DNA of 64,000 bases from G963665545 sp963665545. GTDB taxonomy: Bacteria; Pseudomonadota; Gammaproteobacteria; Xanthomonadales; SZUA-36. The position numbers and the translations under genes are program-made. Each line of letters opens with the position of its first letter. Position 1 is the stretch's first letter. The DNA lies in contig CAXXKZ010000004.1 in assembly GCA_963665545.2 (NCBI GenBank), forward strand, positions 992,001 to 1,056,000. The letters run 5' to 3'. The notes under the pieces are model-generated. The model was given only the letters and a program-made list of their open reading frames with translations. It did no database searches and was not told the DNA's origin. Shown here one piece after another: positions 45,465-54,798 of this stretch.

Positions 45465-46595
45465 TCACAATACCGCCGCGACTCTCCGAACGCCTTCTTC
45501 AATATCTGCATTGTCATAGTGAGCAAAGCTCAGACGCAGGTAATCCTTCAAACCACCCGAGCTGGAAAACACCTGGCCGGGCTGAAAACCCGTTTGTTGT
45601 TCGATAGCCAGTTGGCGTAGCGGTCTGGTATCGGCTCCGGACAATAGCTTGAGCCAGAAGAAATAGCCGCCATCTGGCCTCTGCCAACTCAGTCGATCAC
45701 CCAGGTGGCGCTGCAACGAGAGGTCCATTGTCTCGAGCCGCCGGCGGTAAGTGAAACGCAGCCCTTCGAGGTGCGATTGTTGCAGCCCCAGGTCGATCGC
45801 ATGGCGAATGATGTGGGAGGTAAAATGGTTGAAGGACCCGCCGCTGGCGACGGCGCCGCCGCTGAGCAGTTCGTCGCGCAATTTGGGACCCGCCTGGATC
45901 CAGCCCACCCGCATGCCCGGGGCAAGAATTTTCGAGAAAGAACCCAGCGATAAAACCGTGTTGTGCTCAGCCATACTGCCCAGCGGCGCGGGTGGCGGAT
46001 CAAAGTAATGCAGCATCTGGTACACCTCGTCGGCCACGATCAAGAAGTCATACTGCCGGCTTAGTTCCACCAATCGCTGGCGCCGCGCCAGCGACATCGT
46101 GCTGCCGCAGGGGTTGTGGTAGGAAGGAATTGTGTAAATCAGCCGTGCCGGGGTGTGCTGCAGTGATTGTTCCAGGATATCCAGGTCCATGCCTTCATCG
46201 TCCAGCGGCACGCTGACGATATTCAGTCCGTGATCGCGAAATACCTGGAAAGCCAGAAAATAACTGGGCTCCTCGACATACACGGTATCGCCCTGTTGGC
46301 TGAACTGGGTACACACCAGGTCCATGGCATGCGAGTTGCCAGCGGTCAGGAACAGGCTATCGGGTGAGACCGCTGAACCGTAGTTGGTAGTCAGGAAGGC
46401 CGCCAGTGACTCGAGAAAGCGAATGTCCCCGGCGGCCACGCCATAATTGATTTCAATGGGCTGCGCCCCGGCCAAATAGTCCTCCGCGGCCGTACGCACC
46501 AGGTCAATGGGCAGCAAATCTGCCGACGGCTGGCCCACCCCAAAGTTGATGGTCCCCGGCGGCGGCGCAGCGTCGAATGTCACCTTTCCAGCCAT
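45465..46595 (-). CDS. PLP-dependent aminotransferase, 2-aminoadipate type (fold type I)
   Basis: Of 376 residues, matching the aminotransferase domain of the LysN/MocR group but without an N-terminal DNA-binding domain. Clear blocks are INYGVAAGDIRFLESLA, the cofactor-binding TAGNSHAMDL near residue 86, IPSYHNPCGSTMS near residue 158, VADEVYQMLHY near 188, and the Schiff-base Lys in SFSKILAPGMRVGW near 225. Probably transfers amino groups from aromatic, aminoadipate or branched substrates; specificity cannot be read. It is convergent with the serine hydrolase gene. Confidence 0.88.
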   Translation of the reverse strand: MAGKVTFDAAPPPGTINFGVGQPSADLLPIDLVRTAAEDYLAGAQPIEINYGVAAGDIRFLESLAAFLTTNYGSAVSPDSLFLTAGNSHAMDLVCTQFSQQGDTVYVEEPSYFLAFQVFRDHGLNIVSVPLDDEGMDLDILEQSLQHTPARLIYTIPSYHNPCGSTMSLARRQRLVELSRQYDFLIVADEVYQMLHYFDPPPAPLGSMAEHNTVLSLGSFSKILAPGMRVGWIQAGPKLRDELLSGGAVASGGSFNHFTSHIIRHAIDLGLQQSHLEGLRFTYRRRLETMDLSLQRHLGDRLSWQRPDGGYFFWLKLLSGADTRPLRQLAIEQQTGFQPGQVFSSSGGLKDYLRLSFAHYDNADIEEGVRRVAAVL

Positions 46596-46605
46596 TCATT
46601 CCCTC

Positions 46606-47211
46606 CTATTTCATTCCCAACTTTTTGTTTTCGTTGAGCAGGCAAATGGCCTCGAGTAACCTTTTTGCGCGGGTCTCGGGCCGTTTCGCGTTGGTCAGCC
46701 AGGCAATGTATTGTTGGCGATAGCCTGGGGCAAGTGCCTCAAAGTTGGCCCAGGCTGCGGGCTGCGCACGCAACGCCTGCTCCAGTTCAGGCCCCAGTTC
46801 AGGCCGCGGCTCAATCCCGGGTTCCATCCCGGAGGCTCGTTGGGCCGCCTTCGCCTTAAGAAATGCCTCAGCGTAGGCTTTGCGACGTTGATAGGCGGCC
46901 AGCCCGGCCTCGGCCATCAAACCACCCGCCCTGAGTTCCTTCGCCAGGCGTAGATTCAGTTCAGACCATTTGCTCTTTCTCTTGCGAGGTGTGAAACGGA
47001 AAGCGTAACGTTCATCATCGATGCCCTTTTTCAAGCCGTCGATCCAGCCGAAACACAAGGCCTCTTCCAACGCTTCGCGGTAGCTGGTGCACTGTTTGCC
47101 GGTGCTTTTTTTGTACAGCACCAGCCAGACCTCGGTTTCATCGGCATGATGGACTTCAAGCCAATCACGCCAGTGACTCCGGTCGCGGGGACAGAAATTG
47201 GGATTCAGCAT
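46606..47211 (-). CDS. YdeI/OmpD-associated family protein
   Basis: The 201-residue protein has the family features W-x-x-WL-x-x-HH near the N-terminus, VWLVLYKKSTGK near residue 30, EALCFGWIDGLKKGID near 50, RFTPRKRKSKWSELN near 72, and a C-terminal AKRPETRAKRLLEAI block. Some relatives protect against antimicrobial peptides, but the mechanism is not known to me. A run of Pro/Glu (about residues 130-142, PGIEPRPELGPELE) looks like an expanded linker. It lies 10 bp from the downstream aminotransferase gene on the same strand. Confidence 0.83.
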   Translation of the reverse strand: MLNPNFCPRDRSHWRDWLEVHHADETEVWLVLYKKSTGKQCTSYREALEEALCFGWIDGLKKGIDDERYAFRFTPRKRKSKWSELNLRLAKELRAGGLMAEAGLAAYQRRKAYAEAFLKAKAAQRASGMEPGIEPRPELGPELEQALRAQPAAWANFEALAPGYRQQYIAWLTNAKRPETRAKRLLEAICLLNENKKLGMK

Positions 47212-47358
47212 ATTTTCGGATCACATCGCACCGAGGGCATTACACCAGAACCCGGCTTCAGGGGCGAATCTTGCTGCTATGCTGGAACAATTCGACGTGG
47301 GGCCAGTCTTATCTCATTGCTGCCCATCGACCCTCGCAGAAGAACGGATAATCAATTG

Positions 47359-47979
47359 ATGAATTCCAGCCTGCTAGTGACCGACCTCCACAAGTCATAT
47401 GGTGCCCGCGTGGTCTTTGCGGGGTGGAGCCACGCCTTCGACAGCGGCTTTCACGGCGTCACAGGGCCCAATGGCATTGGCAAATCCACCTTGCTGGCCA
47501 TTCTGGCCGGGGCTGAACGCTGCCAGGGCGGGAAAATCGCCCTAAATGGGGCAGTACTGGGGCAGGAACCGGACACCTACCGGTCTCAGATTGGCTACTG
47601 TCCAGACCGCATGGCCTTTTATCCCTTTGTGAAAGCCCATGAATTCTTTCACCTTGCGGCGTCGGCAAAATCCTGTGCCACTCCGGACCCGGCCCACCCT
47701 CTGGTCAAGGGCTTCAATCTGCACCGAGAGTGGGATACTCGCCTCGACGAGCTGTCACTCGGTACGCAGAAGAAAGTTTTGCTGCTCACTGCCCTCTTCA
47801 GCGACCCGGACCTGTTGCTGCTCGATGAACCCACCGACGAACTGGACGCCGAGTCCGCTCGGTTCCTGGTCGATCACCTGCTGCAACGCCGGGCGGCCAT
47901 CACGATTATCTCCACCCATGACAGGGCGTTGCTGGACGCATTGCAGGCCACACCGATAGCGCTCGACCATGAGGCCTGA
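47359..47979 (+). CDS. ABC transporter ATP-binding protein
   Basis: The 206-residue ATPase from ATG 47359 has Walker A GPNGIGKST, a Q-loop region near GYCPDRMAF, signature ELSLGTQKKV, Walker B LLLLDEPTDELD and the switch His in ISTHDR. The signature is LSLGTQ rather than LSGGQ, as in several exporter ATPases of the CcmA/YadG type. It overlaps the permease gene by 11 bp. The 147 bp before it, shared with the divergent YdeI-like gene, should hold its promoter; I see no clear boxes. Confidence 0.88.
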   Translation: MNSSLLVTDLHKSYGARVVFAGWSHAFDSGFHGVTGPNGIGKSTLLAILAGAERCQGGKIALNGAVLGQEPDTYRSQIGYCPDRMAFYPFVKAHEFFHLAASAKSCATPDPAHPLVKGFNLHREWDTRLDELSLGTQKKVLLLTALFSDPDLLLLDEPTDELDAESARFLVDHLLQRRAAITIISTHDRALLDALQATPIALDHEA

Positions 47980-49192
47980 GGCAGCCTCACTCTACGCCGG
48001 CTTACGCGCCGCGCGATCGCGCCACTATCGCAACACCCTGATCGAGCGGGCCATGCGCATGCGCCAGAATGCCCTGGTAGCCGCCGGCGTGCTCGGTATG
48101 GTGCTGCTGCCCGTCATGATGATCGTGTTTGTGCCCGCCAACAGGCTGCTGCGCAGCAATCAGGCCCTGAGCGTGCTGTATGCGGCGCTGTTTTTGCAGG
48201 CCCTGTCCTGGACCTTGCTTTTGATTCAGCACGGCGCCCTGTCGCATCGCCCGTCCGAGCGCTTCCTCGGCAGTTGGCCCATCGAACGCGCCCTGCGCCA
48301 CAAACTGAACCTGCGGATGCTCGTGGTCGCCAATCATCTCCTGTGGCTGGTCACGCTGCCGTCACTGATCTGGTTCCTCTACACCGCGGATGATCGCGCG
48401 GTGGCCTTACTGCACAGTTTGAAACTGATCGTGCTGTTATATCTGGCCATCGGACTGCAACTGCGCCAGATGACAACAGGCTTGGTTCCATGGCTGCATT
48501 TCTTCATCGTTCACCTGGTCTTCTTCGGCGGTCTGGTGGTGGCCGAGCGCTCCGCCGCCCCACTGTCTTACCTTTTGCTGCTGCTGGCGCCGGCTGCCTT
48601 ACACATCGTGCCCACGCCCGCCCGGCGAGTCGCCCTGGGACACCGGCGGCCGATGCTGCCCGCAGTTCGCGCCAGGCTCATGCGACGGCTGCCCTGGGCA
48701 GGCCTCCACGCGCTGATGCTCGGTGCGCCCAATGCCCAACCTCAATACTGGCGTGTACTGGCCGCCGTGGGCGCGGTCGCGGCATCGCCGTATGTGTTTG
48801 AATACCTGCCAAAACCCTACGCCTTCCTCGCCCTGATGGCCTTGCTGTTTGGGGTGATTTACATCATCAATGGTCTGTATTATTTCTTCGCCGAGTGCCA
48901 CCGCAAGGCACAACCGCTGTTGGACAGCTGGGGTATTAGCCGCAGCACTTTGCTGCGCCAGAATCTGCTGGTATTCACTACCGCCGACTCACTGCTGGTG
49001 CTGTTCATGCTGACCAATGCGTTGGCTGCGGGTCACATTGACGCCGTCCAGGGCGTATTCGCGATCGCTTGCGCGGTGATATACGTCCCCCTGCTTTTTC
49101 TGATTTCGATCAAATCACCCGACAACGTACTGAGTTACAGCCTGCTGGCCTACTTTCCGGCCTGCATCGCCGCCCTGATGTTGACGTTCTAG
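47969..49192 (+). CDS. ABC transporter permease, multi-pass
   Basis: Of 407 residues with about ten hydrophobic helices and short loops, and no recognisable substrate-binding domain. Paired with the ATPase just upstream (11 bp overlap), it forms a two-gene exporter. The pattern is that of ABC-2-like bacteriocin or drug exporters, but I cannot name the family confidently. No lantibiotic or bacteriocin biosynthesis gene is nearby. An MFS transporter gene begins immediately after its stop. Confidence 0.78.
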   Translation: MRPEAASLYAGLRAARSRHYRNTLIERAMRMRQNALVAAGVLGMVLLPVMMIVFVPANRLLRSNQALSVLYAALFLQALSWTLLLIQHGALSHRPSERFLGSWPIERALRHKLNLRMLVVANHLLWLVTLPSLIWFLYTADDRAVALLHSLKLIVLLYLAIGLQLRQMTTGLVPWLHFFIVHLVFFGGLVVAERSAAPLSYLLLLLAPAALHIVPTPARRVALGHRRPMLPAVRARLMRRLPWAGLHALMLGAPNAQPQYWRVLAAVGAVAASPYVFEYLPKPYAFLALMALLFGVIYIINGLYYFFAECHRKAQPLLDSWGISRSTLLRQNLLVFTTADSLLVLFMLTNALAAGHIDAVQGVFAIACAVIYVPLLFLISIKSPDNVLSYSLLAYFPACIAALMLTF

Positions 49193-49193
49193 G

Positions 49194-50336
49194 GTGAAAG
49201 ACTCCCTTCGTCGCACCGGCCTGATCTCACTACTGGGGTGCGTCTGCCTGATGCCCCTGCTGATCCTGCCGGTGATGGTGGGGACATTTGTCGACCACCT
49301 GGCACTCACCGAGAGTCAGGCCGGCTGGCTCGCTGCCGCCGGCTTTCTGGGTTCCGCTACCGGAGCGCTGGTGATGGCGCTGCGCATCCATCACCTTGAT
49401 TTGCGCCGACTGGCGCCGTGGGGCCTGATGGCGATGGTGGTTGCAGATGCCGCGAGCATCGCGGCGTCTGACCTGCCCGTGGTGGCGCTGGTTGTTTTGA
49501 GGCTCATTTCCGGCCTCGGCGGCGCCGCCGTATTGGCCTCTGTAATGAGTGCATTTGCCGTCTGGCGTGAGCCTGATCGAGCCTATGGTTTCTTCATGGC
49601 CATGCAGTTCGCCGTTAGCGGCGCCGGCCTGTACGTTCTGCCTTCGGCGATGTCTTTCATCGGCGTGCCGGGCCTGTTCATCCTGTTCACTGCTGTGGAC
49701 CTGGCGGCATTTGCGCTCGTGCGGCAATTGCCCGATCGCTCGGAGCGGGCGGCCAAAGTAGCCGGCGCACCGCTGGAATGGCACGTCATTGCAGCCCGGA
49801 CATCGCTGGTCTGTTTGCTCGGCATTGGAATGTTTGAAGCCGCTAACATGGCTCAGTTCACCTATGTTGAACGCATCGGCGTGGCCTTCGGACTGAACAC
49901 GGATGAAATCGGACTGACCCTGGGCATCGCCACAGTATTGGGTATACCTGCGGGCTTTGGCGTGACTTGGCTGGGGACTCGCTTCGGTTACTTCAAGCCA
50001 CTCGCCGCGGCCATGCTGGTAGCCGTCTTCGCCCTGGGGCTGTTGGCCCAAGTGCCGTCGCATGCTGGCTACTGGATTGCCTGTGGTCTGCTCAGCATGT
50101 GCTGGGCCTTTGGCTTGCCCTATTTTCATGCCATCGAGGCCAGGCTCGATCCAGGTGGCAGCGTTGTCGTGGCCGGCACCTCGGCGACCGACATGGCCGG
50201 CTTTGTCGGCCCGGCGGCAGCGGCGGCCCTGGTCGCGCCCGGTCGGTATACTGATATGCTGATGGCGGCGGCGGGCTGCTTCATCGTGGCCGTCTTGCTA
50301 ATGCGCTTTGTCACCTTGAGGTTGAAGAAAGTATGA
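49194..50336 (+). CDS. MFS transporter
   Basis: The 380-residue protein starting at GTG 49194 has about eleven to twelve membrane helices in two halves. It has a charged RHxxRRxxxWG-like loop between helices two and three (ALRIHHLDLRRLAPWG) and a RLISGLGGAA motif in helix four. The substrate is unknown. It overlaps the spermidine dehydrogenase-like gene (ATGA at 50333), so it probably moves a polyamine or the product of that enzyme; this is inferred from context only. Confidence 0.85.
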   Translation: MKDSLRRTGLISLLGCVCLMPLLILPVMVGTFVDHLALTESQAGWLAAAGFLGSATGALVMALRIHHLDLRRLAPWGLMAMVVADAASIAASDLPVVALVVLRLISGLGGAAVLASVMSAFAVWREPDRAYGFFMAMQFAVSGAGLYVLPSAMSFIGVPGLFILFTAVDLAAFALVRQLPDRSERAAKVAGAPLEWHVIAARTSLVCLLGIGMFEAANMAQFTYVERIGVAFGLNTDEIGLTLGIATVLGIPAGFGVTWLGTRFGYFKPLAAAMLVAVFALGLLAQVPSHAGYWIACGLLSMCWAFGLPYFHAIEARLDPGGSVVVAGTSATDMAGFVGPAAAAALVAPGRYTDMLMAAAGCFIVAVLLMRFVTLRLKKV

Positions 50337-52249
50337 ACAGGAAAGACCGACAACTGGGCATGGACAGAGATATTAGCCGGCGTGATTTTATCCACGATCT
50401 CGGGATAGCCGGATTGGGTCTGTCGGTGCTGGGGTCGGCTGCTGCGGACAACGTAGCGGGCACTCCCTCGGCGTCTGTGGATCCGGCCGCTTACTATCCC
50501 CCAACACTGACCGGCCTGCGCGGTTCACAGCCTGGTGCTGAACAGGCGGCACATGCCCTGGCACGCGAAGGGAAGCGATGGGCCACAGCCCCGGACATCG
50601 GCGGAGAATACGACCTGATCGTCGTTGGGGGGGGCATCAGCGGTCTGGCCAGCGCGTATTTTTACCGTGGCCAAAATGGTCCGGGTAGCCGCATCCTGAT
50701 TCTGGACAACCAAGACGATTTCGGCGGCCACGCCCGGCGCAACGAATTCCACCAGGGCGGCGAAATGCGCCTGGCCTGGGGTGGCACAGTCAATATCAAG
50801 TATGACGAATACAGCGAGGTGGGCAGGGGCCTGCTTGCCGAACTCGGTGTCGATGTGAAACGGCTGCAGAAAAACTTCGAATTCGCATGGCTCGAATCCA
50901 TGGGGCTGCAGGCCGCCACCTGGTTCGATGCCGAATCCTATGGTCGCGATGCGCTGGTGCTCGGCACCGGGTTGACAGACGACACGCCAGAAAACCTGGC
51001 GGCGCGGGTGGATGAATTTCCTTTGTCCGCTGAAGCCAGGCTGGCGCTGCGGCGCTTCCTGACCTCGGACCAAAACCTTTTGCAAGACCTGTCCTGGAAA
51101 GAACAACTGGCCTATGTCCAGGGCACCTCATACCGCGACTTCCTGGTGACCCGCTTCGCCATTCCGCAGGAGGCTGTTCAGATATTCACCAATGCCACGC
51201 TCGGCTACTGGGGTGTTCGTGCTGATGACCTATCCATCATCGAGAGCATCGGCACCGGATTGCCCGGCGCCCATGTGTTGGGTGATTTTGCGCACGAGTG
51301 GTTTGAGTCAGAGGGAGGTCGCACGCTGATGTTTCCAGACGGAAATGCATCCATCGCCCGTCTGCTGGTGCGTGCCCTGATTCCCGCCGTGGCGCCGGAT
51401 CACTCACGGGGCAAAACCCGCGACGACATTGTCACCGCTGCGTTTGACTATGCCCACCTGGACCAGCCCGATTCCAGCGTACGCCTGCGCCTAAACGCCA
51501 CGGTTGTGAACGTGCGCAACCAGGCAGAAACCGATGATGTAGGCGTCACCTATGTGCACGATGGGGCCGCCCATACTGTCACCGCAGGGCAATGCGTTCT
51601 GGCCTGTTACAACCGCATTATTCCTCACCTGGCCCCGGAAATTTCACCCACTCAGGCTGAAGCGCTGCGCTACAGCGTCCGGCGCCCCTTGCTGGTCATC
51701 AACACCCTGTTGCGCAATGGCAATGCCTTGAAAAAACTTGACATCGCCAGCGCCTATTGCCCCGGCCGAATGGTCGCATCGGTTTTTCTCGCCGCGGGTG
51801 TCAATGTCGGCGACTATCGCCCGGGCTGGGACCCGGAAAAGCCCGCGGTGATGCAATTTTTTGGAACCCAGTCCATACCGGTGCCGGAGGGCATGAATGT
51901 CAAGGATCAACACCGGGCGGGGCGCCAGAACATGCTGGCCACGAACTTTGCAGACTACGAACGCGAGGTGCGAACCGTGCTCACGGGTGTGCTTGGTGGC
52001 GGTGGATTTGACGCGGCGGAAGATATTCTCGCCATTACCGTCAATCGCTGGCCACATGGCTACGCCTACGACCACCTGGACTTGTGGGACCCTGACTGGG
52101 CGCCTGGCGAGGCGCCCCATGAAATCGGCCGCAAGCGCTTTGGCAACATCGCCATCGCCAATTCCGACGCGGGCGCGGACGCCTACACGCACACGGCGAT
52201 TGACCAGGCCTGGCGGGCAGTCACCGAACTGGCTGAGACTTCCGTCTGA
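50333..52249 (+). CDS. spdH: Tat-exported FAD oxidoreductase, spermidine dehydrogenase SpdH-like
   Basis: The 638-residue protein begins with a twin-arginine signal (ISRRDFIHDLGIAGLGLSVLG, RR at residues 16-17). A YYPPTLTGLRGSQPG block follows near residue 54 and the Rossmann FAD motif IVVGGGISGLASAYF near residue 97. ILDNQDDFGGHARRNEF near residue 126 closes the N-terminal set. These and the length match Pseudomonas SpdH, which oxidises spermidine in the periplasm. The C-terminal FAD block (FGNIAIANSDAGADAYTHTAID) is intact. The gene is coupled to an MFS transporter (ATGA) and followed by a MetF-like gene. Confidence 0.87.
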   Translation: MNRKDRQLGMDRDISRRDFIHDLGIAGLGLSVLGSAAADNVAGTPSASVDPAAYYPPTLTGLRGSQPGAEQAAHALAREGKRWATAPDIGGEYDLIVVGGGISGLASAYFYRGQNGPGSRILILDNQDDFGGHARRNEFHQGGEMRLAWGGTVNIKYDEYSEVGRGLLAELGVDVKRLQKNFEFAWLESMGLQAATWFDAESYGRDALVLGTGLTDDTPENLAARVDEFPLSAEARLALRRFLTSDQNLLQDLSWKEQLAYVQGTSYRDFLVTRFAIPQEAVQIFTNATLGYWGVRADDLSIIESIGTGLPGAHVLGDFAHEWFESEGGRTLMFPDGNASIARLLVRALIPAVAPDHSRGKTRDDIVTAAFDYAHLDQPDSSVRLRLNATVVNVRNQAETDDVGVTYVHDGAAHTVTAGQCVLACYNRIIPHLAPEISPTQAEALRYSVRRPLLVINTLLRNGNALKKLDIASAYCPGRMVASVFLAAGVNVGDYRPGWDPEKPAVMQFFGTQSIPVPEGMNVKDQHRAGRQNMLATNFADYEREVRTVLTGVLGGGGFDAAEDILAITVNRWPHGYAYDHLDLWDPDWAPGEAPHEIGRKRFGNIAIANSDAGADAYTHTAIDQAWRAVTELAETSV

Positions 52250-52277
52250 GGGTCCCGTCACCCACCCAATCCCGGCC

Positions 52278-53150
52278 ATGAGAACGCTCCAGGAATCGAT
52301 CCAAAAAAAGGACTTTGTGCTGACCGCTGAATTACAGCTGGGACGGGAATCGGACGCGGCGGCGATTACTGATCAAGCTGGGGTGCTGGCCCGGTGTGTG
52401 GATGCCATTCAGGTGCCGGACAGCCCCAGCGCCCGTGTACAAGTCACGCCATCTGCGGCATGCGGCATCTTGATTCGTCAAGGCATTGAGCCGGTCGCAC
52501 GCCTCACCTGCAGAGACAGGAACCGCATCGCGCTTGAGAACGAATTAATGAGCCTGGGTGCGATGGGCACAAAAAGCGTGCTGCTGATGCGCGGCGATGA
52601 GTTGCCCGCCGATCACCGGCCGAAGGTCAAACAGGTCTTTGAACTGGGCGGCAAGGAACTGATTGAAACGGCCCGTGCGTTGGCTGATGATCCGAATGTA
52701 AGCTGTGTGCCAGAGTTCCACATCGGTACGGTGGCCACGGTATTCCGCCCCAAGGCAGGCTGGAGGCCCCACTCACTGTTGGCGAAAGTGGATGCGGGGG
52801 CGCGCTTCATACAGACACAATTGTGCTTCAATATGAATTCCCTCAGGCGCTACATGAGCCACTTGGTCGAAGCGCAGTTGACCTGGCGCTGTTCCGTGAT
52901 TGTCGGCCTGGCAACGTTACCGGATGCCATGAGCGCCAGGTGGCTGAGTGAAAATCTGATGGGTTCGGTGATACCAAAGAAACTGGTGCGGCGACTCGAG
53001 CAAGCGCGTGATCCGGAGCAAGAGGGTGTGGCCATCTGCGCCGAACTATTGCAGCAATTACGCGAGGTGCCCGGTGTATCAGGCGCCCACCTCTTGACCC
53101 CCGGTGATCTGGCAACCATTCCGGCCGCAATTCAGGCCGCTGCAAAATAA
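52278..53150 (+). CDS. Methylenetetrahydrofolate reductase-like protein
   Basis: From ATG 52278 the 290-residue product has the MetF-type TIM barrel. FVLTAELQLGRESD is at the start, with DAIQVPDSPSARVQVTP near residue 44. LTCRDRNRIALENELMSLGAMG lies near 77, a folate-handling stretch AKVDAGARFIQTQLCFN near 178, and a C-terminal ATIPAAIQ. Classical MetF uses FAD and NADH to make 5-methyltetrahydrofolate; this protein is a divergent relative. Following a spermidine-oxidase gene, it may serve one-carbon units from amine breakdown, but that is inference. Confidence 0.8.
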   Translation: MRTLQESIQKKDFVLTAELQLGRESDAAAITDQAGVLARCVDAIQVPDSPSARVQVTPSAACGILIRQGIEPVARLTCRDRNRIALENELMSLGAMGTKSVLLMRGDELPADHRPKVKQVFELGGKELIETARALADDPNVSCVPEFHIGTVATVFRPKAGWRPHSLLAKVDAGARFIQTQLCFNMNSLRRYMSHLVEAQLTWRCSVIVGLATLPDAMSARWLSENLMGSVIPKKLVRRLEQARDPEQEGVAICAELLQQLREVPGVSGAHLLTPGDLATIPAAIQAAAK

Positions 53151-53247
53151 CCCCTTCTTAGCCCGCTATGATATCTCTAACGATTTACCAAACTGCTTCG
53201 CCAGCCACACTGCAAAATCCGGATCCTTGGTGAAATATGCGGGTTAG

Positions 53248-54028
53248 CTGTGAATATTCCAGCACCGTTGTATACACCAGGGAACGTTTGTTATGCCTAT
53301 GCTACCTCCGGAAAGCCCCATGAGCGGACTACTGGCCACGCCTGGCGGACGGCCCTGCGGGCTACCCTCACTTCTCCGCGCTTGGTGGGTCGGCTCCAAC
53401 GGAACTTCCTGTTCCGTGTCGCCTCGTCGAGCCATCCCTGGCTCGACGACCCAATCGCTTGTCGGCGCTCGGCATCCTTGAAGGCGTGGCCAGTAGTCCG
53501 CTCATGGGACTTTCCTAACGCTGGCACAAACCGGATCGGAGTAAGGGTCCTGGAAGCAGCACTGTCACTCTTTCCGGCCTGTTCCAACTTATGGCACGTA
53601 GGGGTCAAATGTCGTCGATTTGGCGCGTATGTCATGCCACTGGCTGCCCCAGGGCGGTTGCGGTCGTGCGAGCCCAAGAGCCGCACCGTGCAGCAAAGTG
53701 TCTTGAGGGGGTTGTGGTGCGCTCCATCAAGGTGGATGCCGAGGGACGACAAGCGACTGGGTCGCTGGTCCCGAGCGCCAAGGATGGCGCGAGGAAGGAA
53801 AATGCCAGGATGGCAGCATTTTCCTGCGGCTCGAAGAGCTGCTGAACGGATTCAAGTGTTCTTAGCGCCTTGGATCGTTCTCGCGCATCCCTGCGCTCCA
53901 CGATCTAAGCACATCCATGTGCAAAAGGGCCATCCACCAGGAGCGAACCGCAACCCCCTCATGACACTTTGCGGCAACGATGACACCGAGCCTTACGTGT
54001 GAACAACGTTGCTGGAATTCACAGTTAG
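53248..54028. repeat. Composite dispersed repeat element between convergent genes
   Basis: The ends (53248-53278 and 53997-54028) are imperfect inverted repeats related to the perfect 36-bp arms at 14257-14417. The stretch following the left arm, CTCCGGAAAGCCCCATGAGC and onward to about 53346, matches the loop at 14310-14350. An inverted copy of the same stretch lies at about 53483-53516. The second copy of the 154-bp repeat lies inside at 53773-53926. The part next to the right arm (TTTGCGGCAACGATG) matches 14353-14367. No gene is visible; possible reading frames have no family likeness. The right arm overlaps the methyltransferase stop. About 100 bp before it (53151-53247) hold nothing recognisable. 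Confidence 0.75.
53773..53926. repeat. 154-bp dispersed palindromic repeat, copy 2
   Basis: Same orientation and nearly identical to 36999-37152, differing at about five positions. It lies within the composite element, also between convergent genes. Internal hairpins are the same. Confidence 0.85.
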
Positions 54029-54798
54029 TCCGCGTCCTCGACGCTGGCCACGACCATCACGCGCTTGTGGTGCAGGAGCTGTTCGTAGGCGTCCGGCGGC
54101 GGCTCGAGCACCTCGACCCGGCCAAAGCCCACTTTTTGCAGCGTCCACAGCAGCGCTTCCAGGCTCGGTACCATGCAAATACCGGTAACACTCGCTTCCG
54201 GCCCATGGGTATCGTCGGTTTCGTCAATGAGCCCAAAACTTCCTTTCAGCGGCTTGACGAATTGGTAGCTGCCGTAGTCGACAAATCCACTCAATCCCGG
54301 TACGACCTGTGTTTCAATCACGCAAAAATTGCGGCACAAGGCCCGGGCAACCCGCATGGCGCCCACCGGGTTTTCCAGGTGATAAAGCAATCCCAACATC
54401 AATACCACGTCGAATTGGCCGAAAGCGTCAGTATCGATGTCAAAGACATCGAGGTGGTGTGCCGATAAATTCTCCAGTGCAAAGGCTTCTGCAATCAGGC
54501 GGCTGTCGTCCACGTGGCTTGCCCGCGCGTCCACCGCTGTGACCTGGGAAAAACCGGCCTGGGCCAGTTTGACCGCAAAATATCCCTGGTGACAGGCAAG
54601 ATCAACTGCGGTCAGCTGCGAATAGTCGGCGTTTGAACCCCCCAACCGCTCGAGCAGGGTGTCTTTGAGCATCTTCCAGCGAGTTTCATGGATGGCATCC
54701 AAAGTACCCATGTGGGTGGTGTAGGTATGTCTGCCGTCGGGCAGTTGGTAACGATAAAACCACTCTCGCTCGAGGATACGATCAATCACCCTGCTCAT
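54025..54798 (-). CDS. SAM-dependent methyltransferase, CmoB-like
   Basis: The 257-residue protein is a class I methyltransferase. It has a long N-terminal lead, then the SAM site AVDLACHQGYFAVKLAQ near residue 64, VTAVDARASHVDD near residue 85, DVVLMLGLLYHLENPVGA near residue 128 and a mixed C-terminal half. This motif set resembles CmoB (tRNA wobble uridine carboxymethyl transfer), but it lacks CmoB's N-terminal third, so another small-molecule target is likely. The stop lies in the repeat arm. It is coupled to the DUF2239 gene upstream by a 4-bp overlap. Confidence 0.83.
   Translation of the reverse strand: MSRVIDRILEREWFYRYQLPDGRHTYTTHMGTLDAIHETRWKMLKDTLLERLGGSNADYSQLTAVDLACHQGYFAVKLAQAGFSQVTAVDARASHVDDSRLIAEAFALENLSAHHLDVFDIDTDAFGQFDVVLMLGLLYHLENPVGAMRVARALCRNFCVIETQVVPGLSGFVDYGSYQFVKPLKGSFGLIDETDDTHGPEASVTGICMVPSLEALLWTLQKVGFGRVEVLEPPPDAYEQLLHHKRVMVVASVEDAD

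Noticed and set aside
53250..54002. 250-codon frame across the composite repeat
   Set aside because: Composition follows repeat palindromes and no protein motif is visible.
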